This document shows, piece by piece, positions 8,327 through 17,052 of a stretch of 64,000 nt of DNA. Both the position numbers and the translations under genes were made by a program. How positions within the stretch are numbered: the first letter of the stretch is position 1; each line of letters begins with the position of its first letter. The stretch is from Cellulomonas hominis (lineage in GTDB: Bacteria; Actinomycetota; Actinomycetes; Actinomycetales; Cellulomonadaceae). The notes beneath the pieces were generated by a model that was not told the DNA's origin, made no database searches, and worked only from the letters and a program-made list of their open reading frames with translations. The DNA is taken from positions 1,798,001 to 1,862,000 of the forward strand of contig NZ_JACHDN010000001.1 in assembly GCF_014201095.1 (NCBI RefSeq). The letters run 5' to 3'.

Positions 8327-9496
8327 CTAGTACCGCGGGAGCGCCGGGTCCACGTCGTCGACCCACGCGAGCACGCCGCCCTCCAGGTGCACGGCGTCGA
8401 ACCCCCGCTGCCGGACCAGGGCCAGCACCTCCGCGGAGCGGATGCCCGACTTGCAGTGCAGCACCAGCGGCCGCGCCGGGTCGAGGTGCGCGAACGCCGA
8501 GCCGTCCAGGAACGCGCCCTTCGGCAGCAGCCGCGCCCCGGGGATCGCGACCAGGGCGTGCTCCGCGGGCTCCCGCACGTCCACGAGGTCCAGGTCGTCG
8601 GCGCCGGCCTCGCGCGCGGCCAGACGCGCGGCGAGGGCGCGGGCCGTGATGGCGGGCAGCGGCTCGCCGACCTCGCAGACCTCGTCCAGGTCGGTCAGCG
8701 CGGTCACCGGGACGCCCCGCGGGTCCGGCCGCACCGGGAGCTCGCGCCATCGCCCGCCCAGTGCGTCGAGCACGAGCATCCGCCCGAGCAACGGGTCGCC
8801 CAGGCCGGTGACGAGCTTGACGACCTCGGCGGCCATCATCGAGCCGACCGCCCCGCACACGACGCCCAGAACCCCGGCCTCCGCGCAGGACGGCACCGTG
8901 CCCGGCGCGGGCGGCTCGGGGAACACGTCGCGGTACTGCACGGCCGGGTACCCGGAGCCCGCGGGCGGCGCCGCCCAGAACACCGACACCTGCGCGTCGA
9001 ACCGCAGCACCGCGCCCCAGACGAGGGGCACCCCGGCCAGCACGCAGGCGTCGTTCACCAGGTACCGCGTCGGGAAGTTGTCGGTCCCGTCCACGACCAC
9101 GTCGTAGCCGGCGACCACGTCCGCGACGGTCGCCGCGGTCAGCCGGACCCGGTGCTCCACGACCTCGACCAGCGGGTTCACGGCCCGGACGGTCTCCGCG
9201 GCGCTCGTGACCTTCGCCCGGCCGACGTCCGCGTCGCCGTGCACGACCTGGCGCTGCAGGTTCGAGGCGTCCACCACGTCGTCGTCCACCACGCCGATCG
9301 TCCCGACGCCCGCCGCGGCCAGGTACAGCAGCACGGGGGAGCCGAGGCCGCCCGCGCCGACGACCAGCACCCGGGCGTTCCGCAGCCGGCGCTGGCCGAC
9401 CTCGCCCACCTCCGGGATGAGGACGTGCCGGGAGAACCGGGCGCGCTCGGCGGGGGTGAGCGGCGGTCCGGGGTCGACGAGCGGGGGGAGGGGCAT
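8327..9496 (-). CDS. moeZ: MoeZ-type adenylyltransferase/sulfurtransferase (ThiF domain plus rhodanese)
   Basis: A 389-residue fusion of an E1-like ThiF/MoeB domain (about 1-265) and a rhodanese domain (about 280-389). The ATP site is seen as VVGAGGLGSPV and the rhodanese active loop as HCKSGIRS with its catalytic Cys. The zinc CxxC pairs of E. coli MoeB are absent and the characteristic PSCAEAGVLG is present, as in actinobacterial MoeZ, which activates and sulfurates small carrier proteins such as MoaD and CysO. It would therefore serve MoaD here and possibly thiamine or cysteine carriers elsewhere. The ATG at 9496 has no clear ribosome-binding site. It is convergent with mogA. Confidence 0.9.
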   Translation of the reverse strand: MPLPPLVDPGPPLTPAERARFSRHVLIPEVGEVGQRRLRNARVLVVGAGGLGSPVLLYLAAAGVGTIGVVDDDVVDASNLQRQVVHGDADVGRAKVTSAAETVRAVNPLVEVVEHRVRLTAATVADVVAGYDVVVDGTDNFPTRYLVNDACVLAGVPLVWGAVLRFDAQVSVFWAAPPAGSGYPAVQYRDVFPEPPAPGTVPSCAEAGVLGVVCGAVGSMMAAEVVKLVTGLGDPLLGRMLVLDALGGRWRELPVRPDPRGVPVTALTDLDEVCEVGEPLPAITARALAARLAAREAGADDLDLVDVREPAEHALVAIPGARLLPKGAFLDGSAFAHLDPARPLVLHCKSGIRSAEVLALVRQRGFDAVHLEGGVLAWVDDVDPALPRY

Positions 9497-9641
9497 CGCG
9501 GGTCCGGGGGGTCGGGCGGCTGGGTGCCCCCGACGGTACCCGGGCGCCGCGCGGGCGGCCGGGGGCGGACGTCCCGGGCGGGGACCGGCACGGACCCCGC
9601 GCCTAGACTCGGCGGACCGCCGCGCACGACCGAGGAGACCC

Positions 9642-10121
9642 ATGAGCACCGAGCCCCAGGACGCCGCCCCCGCGCTGCCGGACGGCTGGCGCCTGATCCC
9701 GCCGGAGACCCTGGGCACGCCGGGCATCGCGTTCGCCGCCGCGCACGAGGTGCCGGACGCCGGGTTCACCGCGAACGTCACCGTCGGCGTCCAGCGGTCC
9801 GCGGACCCGGGCCTGGTCCGGGCGCTCGGCGCCGAGGCGGTCCGCGCGATCGAGGCCTCGGAGCAGGACGTCGCGGTGCACCGCCAGGAGGCGCGCGGCG
9901 ACCTCGCCGTCGCGCAGGAGGTGCACTTCACCACGACGATCGACGGCGACCCGGTGCCGATGACGCAGGTGCAGGAGTTCGTCGCGGTGCCGGCCGCCGA
10001 TGGCGGGCCGGCGACCGTGTGGACCGTGTCGGCGACCGCGACCCGCGCGCAGGCCGAGGCGCTCGCGGAGGGGCTGACGACGCTGCTGGACGCGCTGCGC
10101 GCAGAGATCGCCGGGTCCTGA
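9642..10121 (+). CDS. Conserved hypothetical protein, DUF1795/LpqN-like
   Basis: A 159-residue soluble protein without signal peptide or membrane segment. The layout, a start such as GWRLIPPETLGTPGIAF, alternating strands and a C-terminal helix, resembles the DUF1795/PsbP-like fold seen in LpqN-type actinobacterial proteins, but this is a shape match only. It has a TAGACT -10 box (9604-9609), a leader of about 25 bases and a clear GAGGAG ribosome-binding site (9632-9637) before ATG 9642. It faces the end of ino1, from which a strong hairpin separates it. Function unknown. Confidence 0.7.
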   Translation: MSTEPQDAAPALPDGWRLIPPETLGTPGIAFAAAHEVPDAGFTANVTVGVQRSADPGLVRALGAEAVRAIEASEQDVAVHRQEARGDLAVAQEVHFTTTIDGDPVPMTQVQEFVAVPAADGGPATVWTVSATATRAQAEALAEGLTTLLDALRAEIAGS

Positions 10122-10147
10122 CGGGTCCTGACGGGTCGGGACGCGAC

Positions 10148-10181
10148 GGGGCCCCGGCGACGCGGACGTCACCGGGGCCCC
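10148..10181. terminator. Bidirectional terminator between the 159-residue gene and ino1
   Basis: A perfect 10-base-pair stem, GGGGCCCCGG at 10148-10157 paired with 10172-10181, with a 14-base loop. It lies between convergent stops. There is no T-tract, as usual at this GC content. Confidence 0.65.
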
Positions 10182-10200
10182 GGTCGGGTTCAGCGAGCGC

Positions 10201-11295
10201 TCAGCGCTCGATCTCGCCCGCGATGAACTTCTCCACGAGCTCCCGGCCGTAGCGGTCCTCGTTCTGGACCGGCGGGGACTTCATGAAGTAGGTCGACGCC
10301 GACAGGATCGGGCCGCCGATGCCGCGGTCGAGCGCGATCTTCGCCGCGCGGACCGCGTCGATGATGATGCCCGCGGAGTTCGGGGAGTCCCAGACCTCGA
10401 GCTTGTACTCGAGGTTCAGGGGCACCTCGCCGAACGCGCGGCCCTCGAGGCGGACGTACGCCCACTTGCGGTCGTCGAGCCACGCGACGTAGTCCGACGG
10501 GCCGATGTGGACGTTGCGGTCCTCCTTCTTGCCGGCCAGCGGGCCGTCCTCGAGGTTGGAGGTGACCGCCTGGGTCTTCGAGACCTTCTTGGACTCCAGG
10601 CGCTCGCGCTCGAGCATGTTCTTGAAGTCCATGTTGCCGCCGACGTTCAGCTGGTACGTGCGGTCCAGGATGACGCCGCGGTCCTCGAACAGGCGGGCGA
10701 GCACGCGGTGCGTGATGGTCGCGCCGACCTGGGACTTGATGTCGTCGCCGACGATCGGGACGCCGGCGGCCTCGAACTTCGCGGCCCACTCCGGGTCGGA
10801 GGCGATGAAGACCGGCAGCGCGTTGACGAACGCGACGCCCGCGTCGATGGCGGCCTGCGCGTAGAACTTGTCGGCCTCCTCGGAGCCCACCGGCAGGTAG
10901 GAGACGAGCACGTCGACCTTGGCGTCCTTGAGCGCCTGGACGACGTCCACGGGCTCCGCGTCGGACTCCTCGATGGTCTGCGCGTAGTACTTGCCGACGC
11001 CGTCGAGGGTCGGGCCGCGCTGCACGGTCACGCCGAGCGGCGGGACGTCCGCGATCTTGATGGTGTTGTTCTCGGAGGCCACGATCGCCTCGGAGAGGTC
11101 GAAGCCGACCTTCTTCGCGTCGACGTCGAACGCCAGGACGAACTCGAGGTCGCGGACGTGGTAGTCCCCGAACTGCACGTGCATGAGGCCCGGCACCTTG
11201 GTGCTCGGGTCGGCGTCGGCGTAGTAGTGCACGCCCTGGACCAGCGACGAGGCGCAGTTGCCCACGCCTGCGATAGCCACGCGGATGGCGGTCAT
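10201..11295 (-). CDS. ino1: Inositol-3-phosphate synthase
   Basis: A 364-residue actinobacterial-type myo-inositol-1-phosphate synthase, NAD-dependent, turning glucose 6-phosphate into inositol 3-phosphate. The N-terminal dinucleotide motif is [39 protein letters not shown] and the C-terminal KSPP stretch are typical. The product feeds phosphatidylinositol and mycothiol synthesis. The ATG overlaps the stop of padR (ATGA), so ino1 is the second gene of a padR-ino1 operon and is probably controlled by that regulator. Confidence 0.95.
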   Translation of the reverse strand: MTAIRVAIAGVGNCASSLVQGVHYYADADPSTKVPGLMHVQFGDYHVRDLEFVLAFDVDAKKVGFDLSEAIVASENNTIKIADVPPLGVTVQRGPTLDGVGKYYAQTIEESDAEPVDVVQALKDAKVDVLVSYLPVGSEEADKFYAQAAIDAGVAFVNALPVFIASDPEWAAKFEAAGVPIVGDDIKSQVGATITHRVLARLFEDRGVILDRTYQLNVGGNMDFKNMLERERLESKKVSKTQAVTSNLEDGPLAGKKEDRNVHIGPSDYVAWLDDRKWAYVRLEGRAFGEVPLNLEYKLEVWDSPNSAGIIIDAVRAAKIALDRGIGGPILSASTYFMKSPPVQNEDRYGRELVEKFIAGEIER

Positions 11296-11948
11296 CCTCG
11301 CTCCTTCTGAGGGGGTTGTGCCGCGACGATGGGGTCATCCTCGACAGCTTCGGGGCGGGCGTCGGCCGGACGGCCGGTGCCCTGGGGACGGGCGCCGCGG
11401 TTGCTGCGCTCGTGGTCGATGAGGTCGTCGAGCCAGCGGACCTCGCGCTCGACCTGCTCGAGCCCGTGACGCTGGAGCTCGAGGGTGTACTCGTCCATGC
11501 GGACGCGGGTGCGGGACACGGAGTCCTTGATGAGCTCCAGCCGCTCGGTCATCCGGGTGCGCCGGCCCTCGAGGATCCGCAGCCGGGTCTCCGCGTCGGT
11601 CTGGCCGAAGAACGCGAACCGGAAGCCGAAGTTCTCGTCCTCCCAGGCCGCGGGGCCCGAGGAGGCCAGCACGTGCTGGAACTGCTCCTTGCCCTCGGCG
11701 GTGAGCTGGTAGACGATGCGGGCGCGCTTGCCGGACAGCCCGTGCGCGGGCGCGTCCTGCGGGTCGGAACCGGCGATCCAGCCGCGCGCGACCAGCGCCT
11801 TGAGGCACGGGTAGAGCGAGCCGTAGGACAGCGCCCGGAACGACCCGAGCAGCAGGTTGAGCCGCTTGCGGAGCTCGTACCCGTGCATCGGGGAGTCGTG
11901 CAGCAGCCCGAGGATCGCCGACTCGAGCACGTCCTGACGTCCGCGCAC
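11292..11948 (-). CDS. PadR-family transcriptional regulator
   Basis: A 218-residue regulator. Residues about 6-85 are the PadR winged helix ([20 protein letters not shown], then [12 protein letters not shown]). A long helical C-terminal domain of about 100 residues includes WLDDLIDHE, as in the subgroup with a dimerising coiled coil, followed by a disordered tail. GTG 11948 has a good GGAGGGAGG ribosome-binding site and is preferred to farther upstream codons that lie inside the operator. It is followed with overlap by ino1. A 9-base-pair palindrome immediately upstream suggests autoregulation. Its ligand is unknown. Confidence 0.85.
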   Translation of the reverse strand: MRGRQDVLESAILGLLHDSPMHGYELRKRLNLLLGSFRALSYGSLYPCLKALVARGWIAGSDPQDAPAHGLSGKRARIVYQLTAEGKEQFQHVLASSGPAAWEDENFGFRFAFFGQTDAETRLRILEGRRTRMTERLELIKDSVSRTRVRMDEYTLELQRHGLEQVEREVRWLDDLIDHERSNRGARPQGTGRPADARPEAVEDDPIVAAQPPQKERG

Positions 11949-11977
11949 CGCTGGCCTCCCTCCGCTGCCTCGCACCG

Positions 11978-12000
11978 CGATGTATCGAGTTGATACATCG
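11978..12000. promoter_or_regulatory. Probable PadR operator before padR-ino1
   Basis: A perfect inverted repeat with arms CGATGTATC and GATACATCG and a 5-base spacer. It contains the ATGT...ACAT half-sites typical of PadR operators and lies about 30 bases before the padR start. Confidence 0.6.
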
Positions 12001-12306
12001 GGGAGGGTAGGGCGAACCGGGCGATTCCGGCAAGACCTGGCGTTCACCCGCGCGTCGCCCGCCGCGCGCCCGGCGGTTCGCCCCCGGTTCACGTGCCGTC
12101 GGGCGCCGACCCTGCGAGGATCCTCGTCGGGTCGGGAAGTCCTGCGGCGGGCCTCGTGGCGATCGCGTGAAAGTCCGCCGCTTCCGGGGGGGCGGCCCGC
12201 TGTCGCCGCCGGCGGCACGCGCATACTGATCCGGGCCCGGGCCGGCGTCCTCGCCGCCCACCGCCCCCGAACCCCGCCCCCCGGCAGTCCACAGGAAGGC
12301 AGTGCG
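12001..12306. other. Intergenic region between padR and the class A PBP gene
   Basis: About 306 bases of divergent promoter region with no supported gene. It contains the AT-richer CATACTGAT near 12222, a possible -10 for the PBP gene, and the ribosome-binding site AGGAAGG at 12292-12298. Nothing else was recognised. Confidence 0.5.
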
Positions 12307-14664
12307 TTGGCAGGCTCCACCCGACGGTCCACGACGAACGCCCCCCGCGGCGGCGCGTCCCGGACCGCCCCCTCCGGCGGCCGGCGGCGGATCTTCGACT
12401 ACCCCCGCCGCGGCTACACCGGCCTGCACCGCTGGCTGCCCTCGTGGCGGTTCGTCGTCGGCAGCATCCTGTCGTTCGTCTTCCTGTGCCTGGGCGTCGC
12501 GGTCGCCGCGTACGCGCTGACCGACGTCCCGGCGCCCGACGACTTCGCCGAGGAGCAGGCGTCCGTCGTCTACTACGCGGACGGCACCACGGAGCTCGGC
12601 CGGTACGAGGGGCCGAACCGGAACCTCGTCGACTACGAGACGCTGCCGGAGCACGTCGGCCAGGCGGTCGTGTCCGCCGAGGACCACACGTTCTTCGAGA
12701 ACCAGGGCATCTCGATCACCGGGATGGGCCGCGCGCTGCTCAACAACCTCCGGGGCGGCGACACCCAGGGCGGGTCGACGCTGACGCAGCAGTACGTCGA
12801 GCGGTACTACGTGGGCGAGACCACCACGTCGTACGTCGGCAAGGCCAAGGAGGCCCTGCTCGCGATCAAGATCGCGCAGACCGAGACCAAGGAGCAGATC
12901 CTCGGCCGGTACCTCAACACCATCTACTTCGGCCGGAACGCGTACGGCATCGACGCCGCGGCGCGGTCGTACTTCGGCGTCTCCGCCGCCGAGCTCGACG
13001 TCTCCCAGGCGGCGATGCTCGCGGGCCTGATCCCGTCCCCGAACAACTGGGACCCGGCGGTCAGCCCCGAGAAGGCCGAGCAGCGGTGGAACTACGTGCT
13101 CGACGGCATGGTCCGCGACGGGTTCCTCGCCCAGGCGGACCGCGACGCGCTGACGTTCCCCGCCGTGCAGCCGTACGAGCGCAGCAACCGGCTCGGCGGG
13201 CCGAACGGCTACCTGCTCGAGTACGTGACGCAGGAGCTGACCGCCACGGGCAGCATCACCGAGGACATGCTGTCGCGCCGCGGGCTGACGATCGTCACGA
13301 CGATCGAGAAGCCGGTGCAGGACACCGCCGTCGGGTCCGTGGCCCAGGTGCGCAGCGGGGAGCTGGCCGGCGGCGCCGTCCCGGACCCGGCCCTCAAGGT
13401 CGGCATCGTCTCGATCGACCCCACGAACGGGGCGATCGTCTCGATGTACGGCGGCGAGGACTACCTGACCGACATGATCAACCGCGCGACCCGCGGGCGG
13501 GTCCAGGGCGGCTCGACCTTCAAGCCGTTCACGCTGATCGCGGCGCTCGAGAACGGCATCCCGCTCACCGAGCGGTACAACGGCCGGTCGCCGCAGGAGT
13601 TCGGCGACTGGAAGGTCAACAACTTCGGGTTCGAGGACTTCGGCGACATCGACCTGGTCAAGGCCACCGAGCAGTCCGTGAACACGGTGTACGCGCAGGT
13701 CAACATCGAGGTCGGGCCCGAGAAGACGGCCGAGGTCGCGGCGCGCGCCGGCGTCACCTCCCCGGTGAACACCGAGCCCTCCAACGTGCTCGGCAGCGAC
13801 GACGTCAGCCCTCTGGACATGGCGTCGGCGTACGCGACGATCGCCGCTCAGGGCGTCTACCACAAGCCGTACATGGTGGCCCAGGCGACCTACCCGGACG
13901 GCGACGTCGCCTACACCGGCGAGACCACCCCGACGCAGGTGTTCGACGCGGGCGTCATGGCGGACACCACGTACGCGATGACCCAGGTCGTGCAGAAGGG
14001 CTCCGGCAAGACCTACATCAAGCCGATCGGGCGCGACATCGCCGGCAAGACCGGCACGTCGAACGAGAACAAGTCCGCCTGGTTCGTCGGGTTCACGCCC
14101 CAGATCGTCACGTCCGTCGCCCTCAGCCAGGTCGGCGAGAACGGCAAGGACGTCGTCAGCATCACGCCGTGGGGCAAGGGCGTCACGGAGGTCACGGGCA
14201 GCACCTGGCCGGCCCGGCTCTGGGCGCAGTACATGACCCCGGTGCTGCAGCTCGAGAAGTACGCGACGCCGACGCCGTTCCCCGCCCGGGCCGACGTGAA
14301 CGCCGACCGGAAGCCGACCGCGACGCCCACCACGCAGGCGCCCGTGGAGACGCAGGCCCCGGTGGAGCCGGAGGAGCCGGCGACCGTGGCGGTGCCGTCG
14401 ATCGGGTCCGGCATGAAGATCGCGGACGCGCAGGCCGCGATCACGAACGCCGGGCTGGTGCCCGCGGTCGCCGAGGAGGACAGCGACCAGCCCAAGGGCA
14501 CCGTGCTCGGCGTCAACCCGGGCAGCGGCACGCAGGTCGCGCCGGGCTCGACGGTCACGATCCGGGTGTCGCGCGGGCCGCAGCAGGCCGACCCCGGCCC
14601 GACGCAGAGCCCGGCGCCGCCGGCCAACGGCAACGCCGCCGGGAACGCCGGCACCACCGGCTGA
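12307..14664 (+). CDS. Class A penicillin-binding protein (PBP1A type) with one PASTA domain
   Basis: A 785-residue bifunctional cell-wall synthase. A short cytoplasmic tail precedes one membrane helix (about 49-70). The glycosyltransferase domain has SAEDHTFF with catalytic Glu125, and GGSTLTQQ. The transpeptidase has STFK with Ser403 as nucleophile, SVN, and KTGTS beginning at Lys581. A Thr/Pro linker leads to one PASTA domain (from about 697) and a disordered Gly/Asn tail. It polymerises and cross-links peptidoglycan outside the membrane. The start is TTG 12307, eight bases after AGGAAGG; a GTG at 12302 is out of frame. A strong terminator follows. Confidence 0.93.
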   Translation: MAGSTRRSTTNAPRGGASRTAPSGGRRRIFDYPRRGYTGLHRWLPSWRFVVGSILSFVFLCLGVAVAAYALTDVPAPDDFAEEQASVVYYADGTTELGRYEGPNRNLVDYETLPEHVGQAVVSAEDHTFFENQGISITGMGRALLNNLRGGDTQGGSTLTQQYVERYYVGETTTSYVGKAKEALLAIKIAQTETKEQILGRYLNTIYFGRNAYGIDAAARSYFGVSAAELDVSQAAMLAGLIPSPNNWDPAVSPEKAEQRWNYVLDGMVRDGFLAQADRDALTFPAVQPYERSNRLGGPNGYLLEYVTQELTATGSITEDMLSRRGLTIVTTIEKPVQDTAVGSVAQVRSGELAGGAVPDPALKVGIVSIDPTNGAIVSMYGGEDYLTDMINRATRGRVQGGSTFKPFTLIAALENGIPLTERYNGRSPQEFGDWKVNNFGFEDFGDIDLVKATEQSVNTVYAQVNIEVGPEKTAEVAARAGVTSPVNTEPSNVLGSDDVSPLDMASAYATIAAQGVYHKPYMVAQATYPDGDVAYTGETTPTQVFDAGVMADTTYAMTQVVQKGSGKTYIKPIGRDIAGKTGTSNENKSAWFVGFTPQIVTSVALSQVGENGKDVVSITPWGKGVTEVTGSTWPARLWAQYMTPVLQLEKYATPTPFPARADVNADRKPTATPTTQAPVETQAPVEPEEPATVAVPSIGSGMKIADAQAAITNAGLVPAVAEEDSDQPKGTVLGVNPGSGTQVAPGSTVTIRVSRGPQQADPGPTQSPAPPANGNAAGNAGTTG

Positions 14665-14686
14665 CCGCACGCCGCGCAGCACCACC

Positions 14687-14724
14687 GACGGGGACGTCCC
14701 GGGACCGCCCGGGACGTCCCCGTC
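14687..14724 (+). terminator. Terminator after the class A PBP gene
   Basis: A perfect 17-base-pair stem, GACGGGGACGTCCCGGG at 14687-14703 paired with 14708-14724, with a 4-base loop. Confidence 0.75.
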
Positions 14725-14752
14725 GTCGTCCCCAGCCGCCGCCCGGACCGGG

Positions 14753-14758
14753 TAGACT
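14753..14758 (+). promoter_or_regulatory. -10 element of the rpsF-ssb-rpsR-rplI operon
   Basis: TAGACT about 115 bases before rpsF, just after the PBP terminator. It implies a leader of about 110 bases. Confidence 0.5.
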
Positions 14759-14831
14759 GGTGCGCTGCTGTGCCTGCCCGGACGTCGCCGATCGACCCCG
14801 GCGCCGGCACCGCGACGCACGACACCCTCCT

Positions 14832-14850
14832 GCCACGGAACGACCGTGGC
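14832..14850 (+). promoter_or_regulatory. Hairpin in the rpsF leader, possible S6:S18 control site
   Basis: GCCACGG (14832-14838) pairs with CCGTGGC (14844-14850) around a 5-base loop, 11 bases before the AGAGGAGG ribosome-binding site of rpsF. Many bacteria have an rpsF leader RNA bound by S6:S18 through a CCG element. The resemblance here is positional and limited to the CCG next to the loop. Confidence 0.35.
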
Positions 14851-14873
14851 CGCCGAGACCAGAGGAGGTGGGT

Positions 14874-15167
14874 ATGAGCCTGCGTCAGTACGAGATCATG
14901 ATCATCCTCGACCCCGACATCGAGGAGCGCACGGTCGCTCCGTCCCTCGACAAGTACCTGTCGGTCGTCAAGACCGACGGTGGCTCCGTCGACAAGGTGG
15001 ACATCTGGGGCCGTCGCCGCCTGGCGTACGACATCAAGAAGAAGTCCGAGGGCATCTACGCCGTCGTGGACTTCTCCTCGACGCCGGACACCGCCAAGGA
15101 GCTGGACCGCCAGCTCGGCCTCAACGAGGCCGTCCTCCGCACGAAGGTGCTCCGCCAGGACGCCTGA
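14874..15167 (+). CDS. rpsF: Ribosomal protein bS6
   Basis: A 97-residue small-subunit protein S6. The sequence begins [20 protein letters not shown] and has the [17 protein letters not shown] strand pair and a C-terminal LRTKVLR, all standard. It binds S18 on the 30S platform. A strong AGAGGAGGTGGG ribosome-binding site precedes the ATG. It is first in the conserved rpsF-ssb-rpsR-rplI order. Confidence 0.98.
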   Translation: MSLRQYEIMIILDPDIEERTVAPSLDKYLSVVKTDGGSVDKVDIWGRRRLAYDIKKKSEGIYAVVDFSSTPDTAKELDRQLGLNEAVLRTKVLRQDA

Positions 15168-15244
15168 GTGTCTGACCGCGCGCGTACCGTCCCCGTCAGG
15201 GGCGGAACAGCCCGACGAGCATTCGACGAGAACGAGGAGCTGGC

Positions 15245-15775
15245 ATGGCTGGTGACACCACCATCACGGTGATCGGGAACCTGACCGCCGACCCGGAGCT
15301 GCGGTTCACCCCGTCCGGGGCCGCGGTCGCGAACTTCACCGTGGCGTCCACGCCGCGCACGTTCGACCGCCAGAGCAACGAGTGGAAGGACGGCGACACG
15401 CTGTTCCTCCGCTGCTCGATCTGGCGGGAGGCGGCCGAGAACGTCGCCGAGTCGCTCACCAAGGGCACCCGCGTGATCGTCAGCGGGCGGCTCGTCCAGC
15501 GGTCCTACGAGACCCGCGAGGGCGAGAAGCGCACCGTGTACGAGCTGCAGGTCGACGAGGTCGGCCCGTCGCTCCGCTACGCCTCGGCCAAGGTCACCCG
15601 GACCCAGCGGTCCGGTGGCGGCGGCGGTGGCTTCGGCGGCGGCGGTGGCGGCTTCAGCGGTGGCGGTGGTGGCGGCGGCTTCAACGGAGGCGGCAACCAG
15701 GCGCAGGACGACCCGTGGGCCACGCCCGCGGGTGGTGGCGGCGCCGGCGGCTACTCCGACGAGCCCCCGTTCTGA
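15245..15775 (+). CDS. ssb: Single-stranded DNA-binding protein
   Basis: A 176-residue SSB. The OB-fold occupies about residues 1-115 ([19 protein letters not shown] at the start). A long glycine-rich linker follows (about 120-165, runs of Gly broken by Phe, Ser and Asn), and the protein ends in the acidic tip DEPPF that recruits replication and repair proteins. AACGAGGAG lies before the ATG. It works with the helicase encoded by dnaB downstream. The repetitive GGC/GGT codons in the linker are typical of actinobacterial ssb genes. Confidence 0.97.
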   Translation: MAGDTTITVIGNLTADPELRFTPSGAAVANFTVASTPRTFDRQSNEWKDGDTLFLRCSIWREAAENVAESLTKGTRVIVSGRLVQRSYETREGEKRTVYELQVDEVGPSLRYASAKVTRTQRSGGGGGGFGGGGGGFSGGGGGGGFNGGGNQAQDDPWATPAGGGGAGGYSDEPPF

Positions 15776-15834
15776 TCGACCACCGCTGACCTGCCGGTCG
15801 GCACCAGGGCGCGCGCCCGCACAGCACATCCCAT

Positions 15835-15858
15835 CCCGGGGCATGGCAACGCCCCGGG
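15835..15858 (+). promoter_or_regulatory. Hairpin between ssb and rpsR
   Basis: CCCGGGGC (15835-15842) pairs with GCCCCGGG (15851-15858) across an 8-base loop, about 30 bases before rpsR. It could be an attenuator, a processing site or a weak terminator within the operon. Confidence 0.4.
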
Positions 15859-15886
15859 CTCCAGAACGTAGAAGAGGAGCACCACG

Positions 15887-16123
15887 ATGGCCAAGGCCGT
15901 TGTCCGGAAGCCCAAGAAGAAGCAGAACCCGCTCAAGGCGGCGAAGATCGAGTCGGTCGACTACAAGGACACCGCCCTGCTGCGGAAGTTCATCTCCGAC
16001 CGCGGGAAGATCCGCGCCCGCCGCGTGACCGGCGTGTCCGTCCAGGAGCAGCGCGCGATCGCGCGGGCCGTGAAGAACGCCCGCGAGATGGCGCTCCTGC
16101 CGTACTCGTCGTCGGCGCGCTGA
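15887..16123 (+). CDS. rpsR: Ribosomal protein bS18
   Basis: A 78-residue S18. [20 protein letters not shown] and [19 protein letters not shown] are diagnostic. It lacks the N-terminal zinc-binding cysteines found in some S18 paralogues, so it is the zinc-free form. The ribosome-binding site is AGAAGAGGAG. It partners S6 on the ribosome. Confidence 0.97.
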   Translation: MAKAVVRKPKKKQNPLKAAKIESVDYKDTALLRKFISDRGKIRARRVTGVSVQEQRAIARAVKNAREMALLPYSSSAR

Positions 16124-16137
16124 GAAGGAGCAATCAG

Positions 16138-16587
16138 ATGGCCAAGCTCATCCTGACCCACGAGGTCACGGGCCTCGGCGCTCCCGGCGACGTCGTCGAC
16201 GTCAAGGACGGGTACGCCCGGAACTACCTGGTCCCGCGCGGCCTCGCGACCACCTGGTCGAAGGGCGCCGAGAAGGAGATCACCCAGATCCGCCGTGCCC
16301 GCAAGGCGCGCGAGATCGAGACCCTCGAGGAGGCGCGCGCCGTGCGTGACTCCCTCCAGGGCAACCCGGTGACCGTCTCCGCGAAGGCCGGCGAGTCCGG
16401 TCGCCTGTTCGGTGCCATCACCACCGCCGAGATCGCCGACGCGGTCAAGGCGGCCGGTGGCCCGTCGATCGACCGCCGCAAGGTCGAGGTCGCGCAGCCG
16501 ATCAAGGCCCTCGGCCAGTACGACGTGCAGGTCCGCCTGCACGCCGAGGTCTCCGCGAAGCTGACCGTCAAGGTCGTCGCGGCCTGA
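16138..16587 (+). CDS. rplI: Ribosomal protein bL9
   Basis: A 149-residue L9 with its two-lobed layout: the N-terminal domain ([20 protein letters not shown], then [12 protein letters not shown]), a long connecting helix rich in Lys, Arg and Glu, and a C-terminal RNA-binding domain ending KLTVKVVAA. It starts 14 bases after rpsR with AGAAGGAG upstream. A 12-base-pair terminator follows, ending the operon. Confidence 0.97.
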   Translation: MAKLILTHEVTGLGAPGDVVDVKDGYARNYLVPRGLATTWSKGAEKEITQIRRARKAREIETLEEARAVRDSLQGNPVTVSAKAGESGRLFGAITTAEIADAVKAAGGPSIDRRKVEVAQPIKALGQYDVQVRLHAEVSAKLTVKVVAA

Positions 16588-16601
16588 CCCGAGCAGCACC
16601 C

Positions 16602-16639
16602 CGCACGCCCCGCCCCGGTCCGCCGGCGCGGGGCGTGCG
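16602..16639 (+). terminator. Terminator of the rpsF operon
   Basis: A perfect 12-base-pair stem, CGCACGCCCCGC at 16602-16613 paired with 16628-16639, with a 14-base loop. Confidence 0.7.
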
Positions 16640-16668
16640 TGCGTCCGGGGCGCGGCGCGCGGCGGTCG

Positions 16669-16732
16669 AGGTCGAGGGTTTCGCTCATCCTCCGGCGTGT
16701 CGTCGCGGCGTGTCGAGCGGAACCCTCGACCT
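16669..16732. repeat. 18-bp inverted repeat around a 28-base spacer
   Basis: AGGTCGAGGGTTTCGCTC (16669-16686) is matched on the other strand by 16715-16732 with one mismatch. The right arm is itself nearly palindromic (GTCGAG...CTCGAC). It lies after the rplI terminator and before a small membrane-protein gene. It may be a dispersed intergenic repeat or a protein-binding site; it is not explained by the terminator. Confidence 0.6.
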
Positions 16733-16775
16733 GGCGTTCCGTCCCGGGGCGGAGGCAGGCCGGGCGAGCGCTGGG

Positions 16776-16781
16776 TAGCGT
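16776..16781 (+). promoter_or_regulatory. -10 element of the leaderless small membrane-protein gene
   Basis: TAGCGT ends seven bases before ATG 16789. Confidence 0.5.
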
Positions 16782-16788
16782 CGAGGGC

Positions 16789-17052
16789 ATGAGCGAGCAG
16801 CCGCAGCCGCCGGCGCCCGAGGCGGAGCAGGACGGGACGAACCCGAACGCCGCCTTCCTGCCGATCGGGCTCGTGTTCTTCATCCTCGGGCTCAGCGGGC
16901 TCACGAACGAGTCGATGCGTTCGACGTCGTACGCGTTCCTGCCGATCGGGATCGTCCTCCTGCTGCTGAGCGCGCGCTCCGGCCGGGGCGAGAAGGCGGC
17001 CGGCGCGCCACCCGAGGAGCCACCGGTGGACCCGGACATCACGCCCCGGTGA
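16789..17052 (+). CDS. Small two-helix membrane protein, function unknown
   Basis: An 87-residue protein. A charged, Pro-rich N-terminus (1-20) leads to two hydrophobic segments (about 22-40 and 46-63) that share the repeated motif FLPIG, and a Pro/Glu-rich tail follows. The ATG at 16789 has a leaderless-type -10 box. Its last 14 bases overlap the end of the convergent MATE gene. No family was recognised; the internal repetition suggests a hairpin membrane protein. Confidence 0.7.
   Translation: MSEQPQPPAPEAEQDGTNPNAAFLPIGLVFFILGLSGLTNESMRSTSYAFLPIGIVLLLLSARSGRGEKAAGAPPEEPPVDPDITPR

Noticed and set aside
12302..12304. GTG as start of the class A PBP gene
   Set aside because: It is out of frame; the in-frame TTG at 12307 has the correctly spaced AGGAAGG.
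11335..14820. A very long open frame on the minus strand opposite padR and the class A PBP gene
   Set aside because: It is an antisense by-product of GC-rich codons; its composition is Arg/Gly/Val-rich with no domain, and the opposite strand encodes well-supported proteins.
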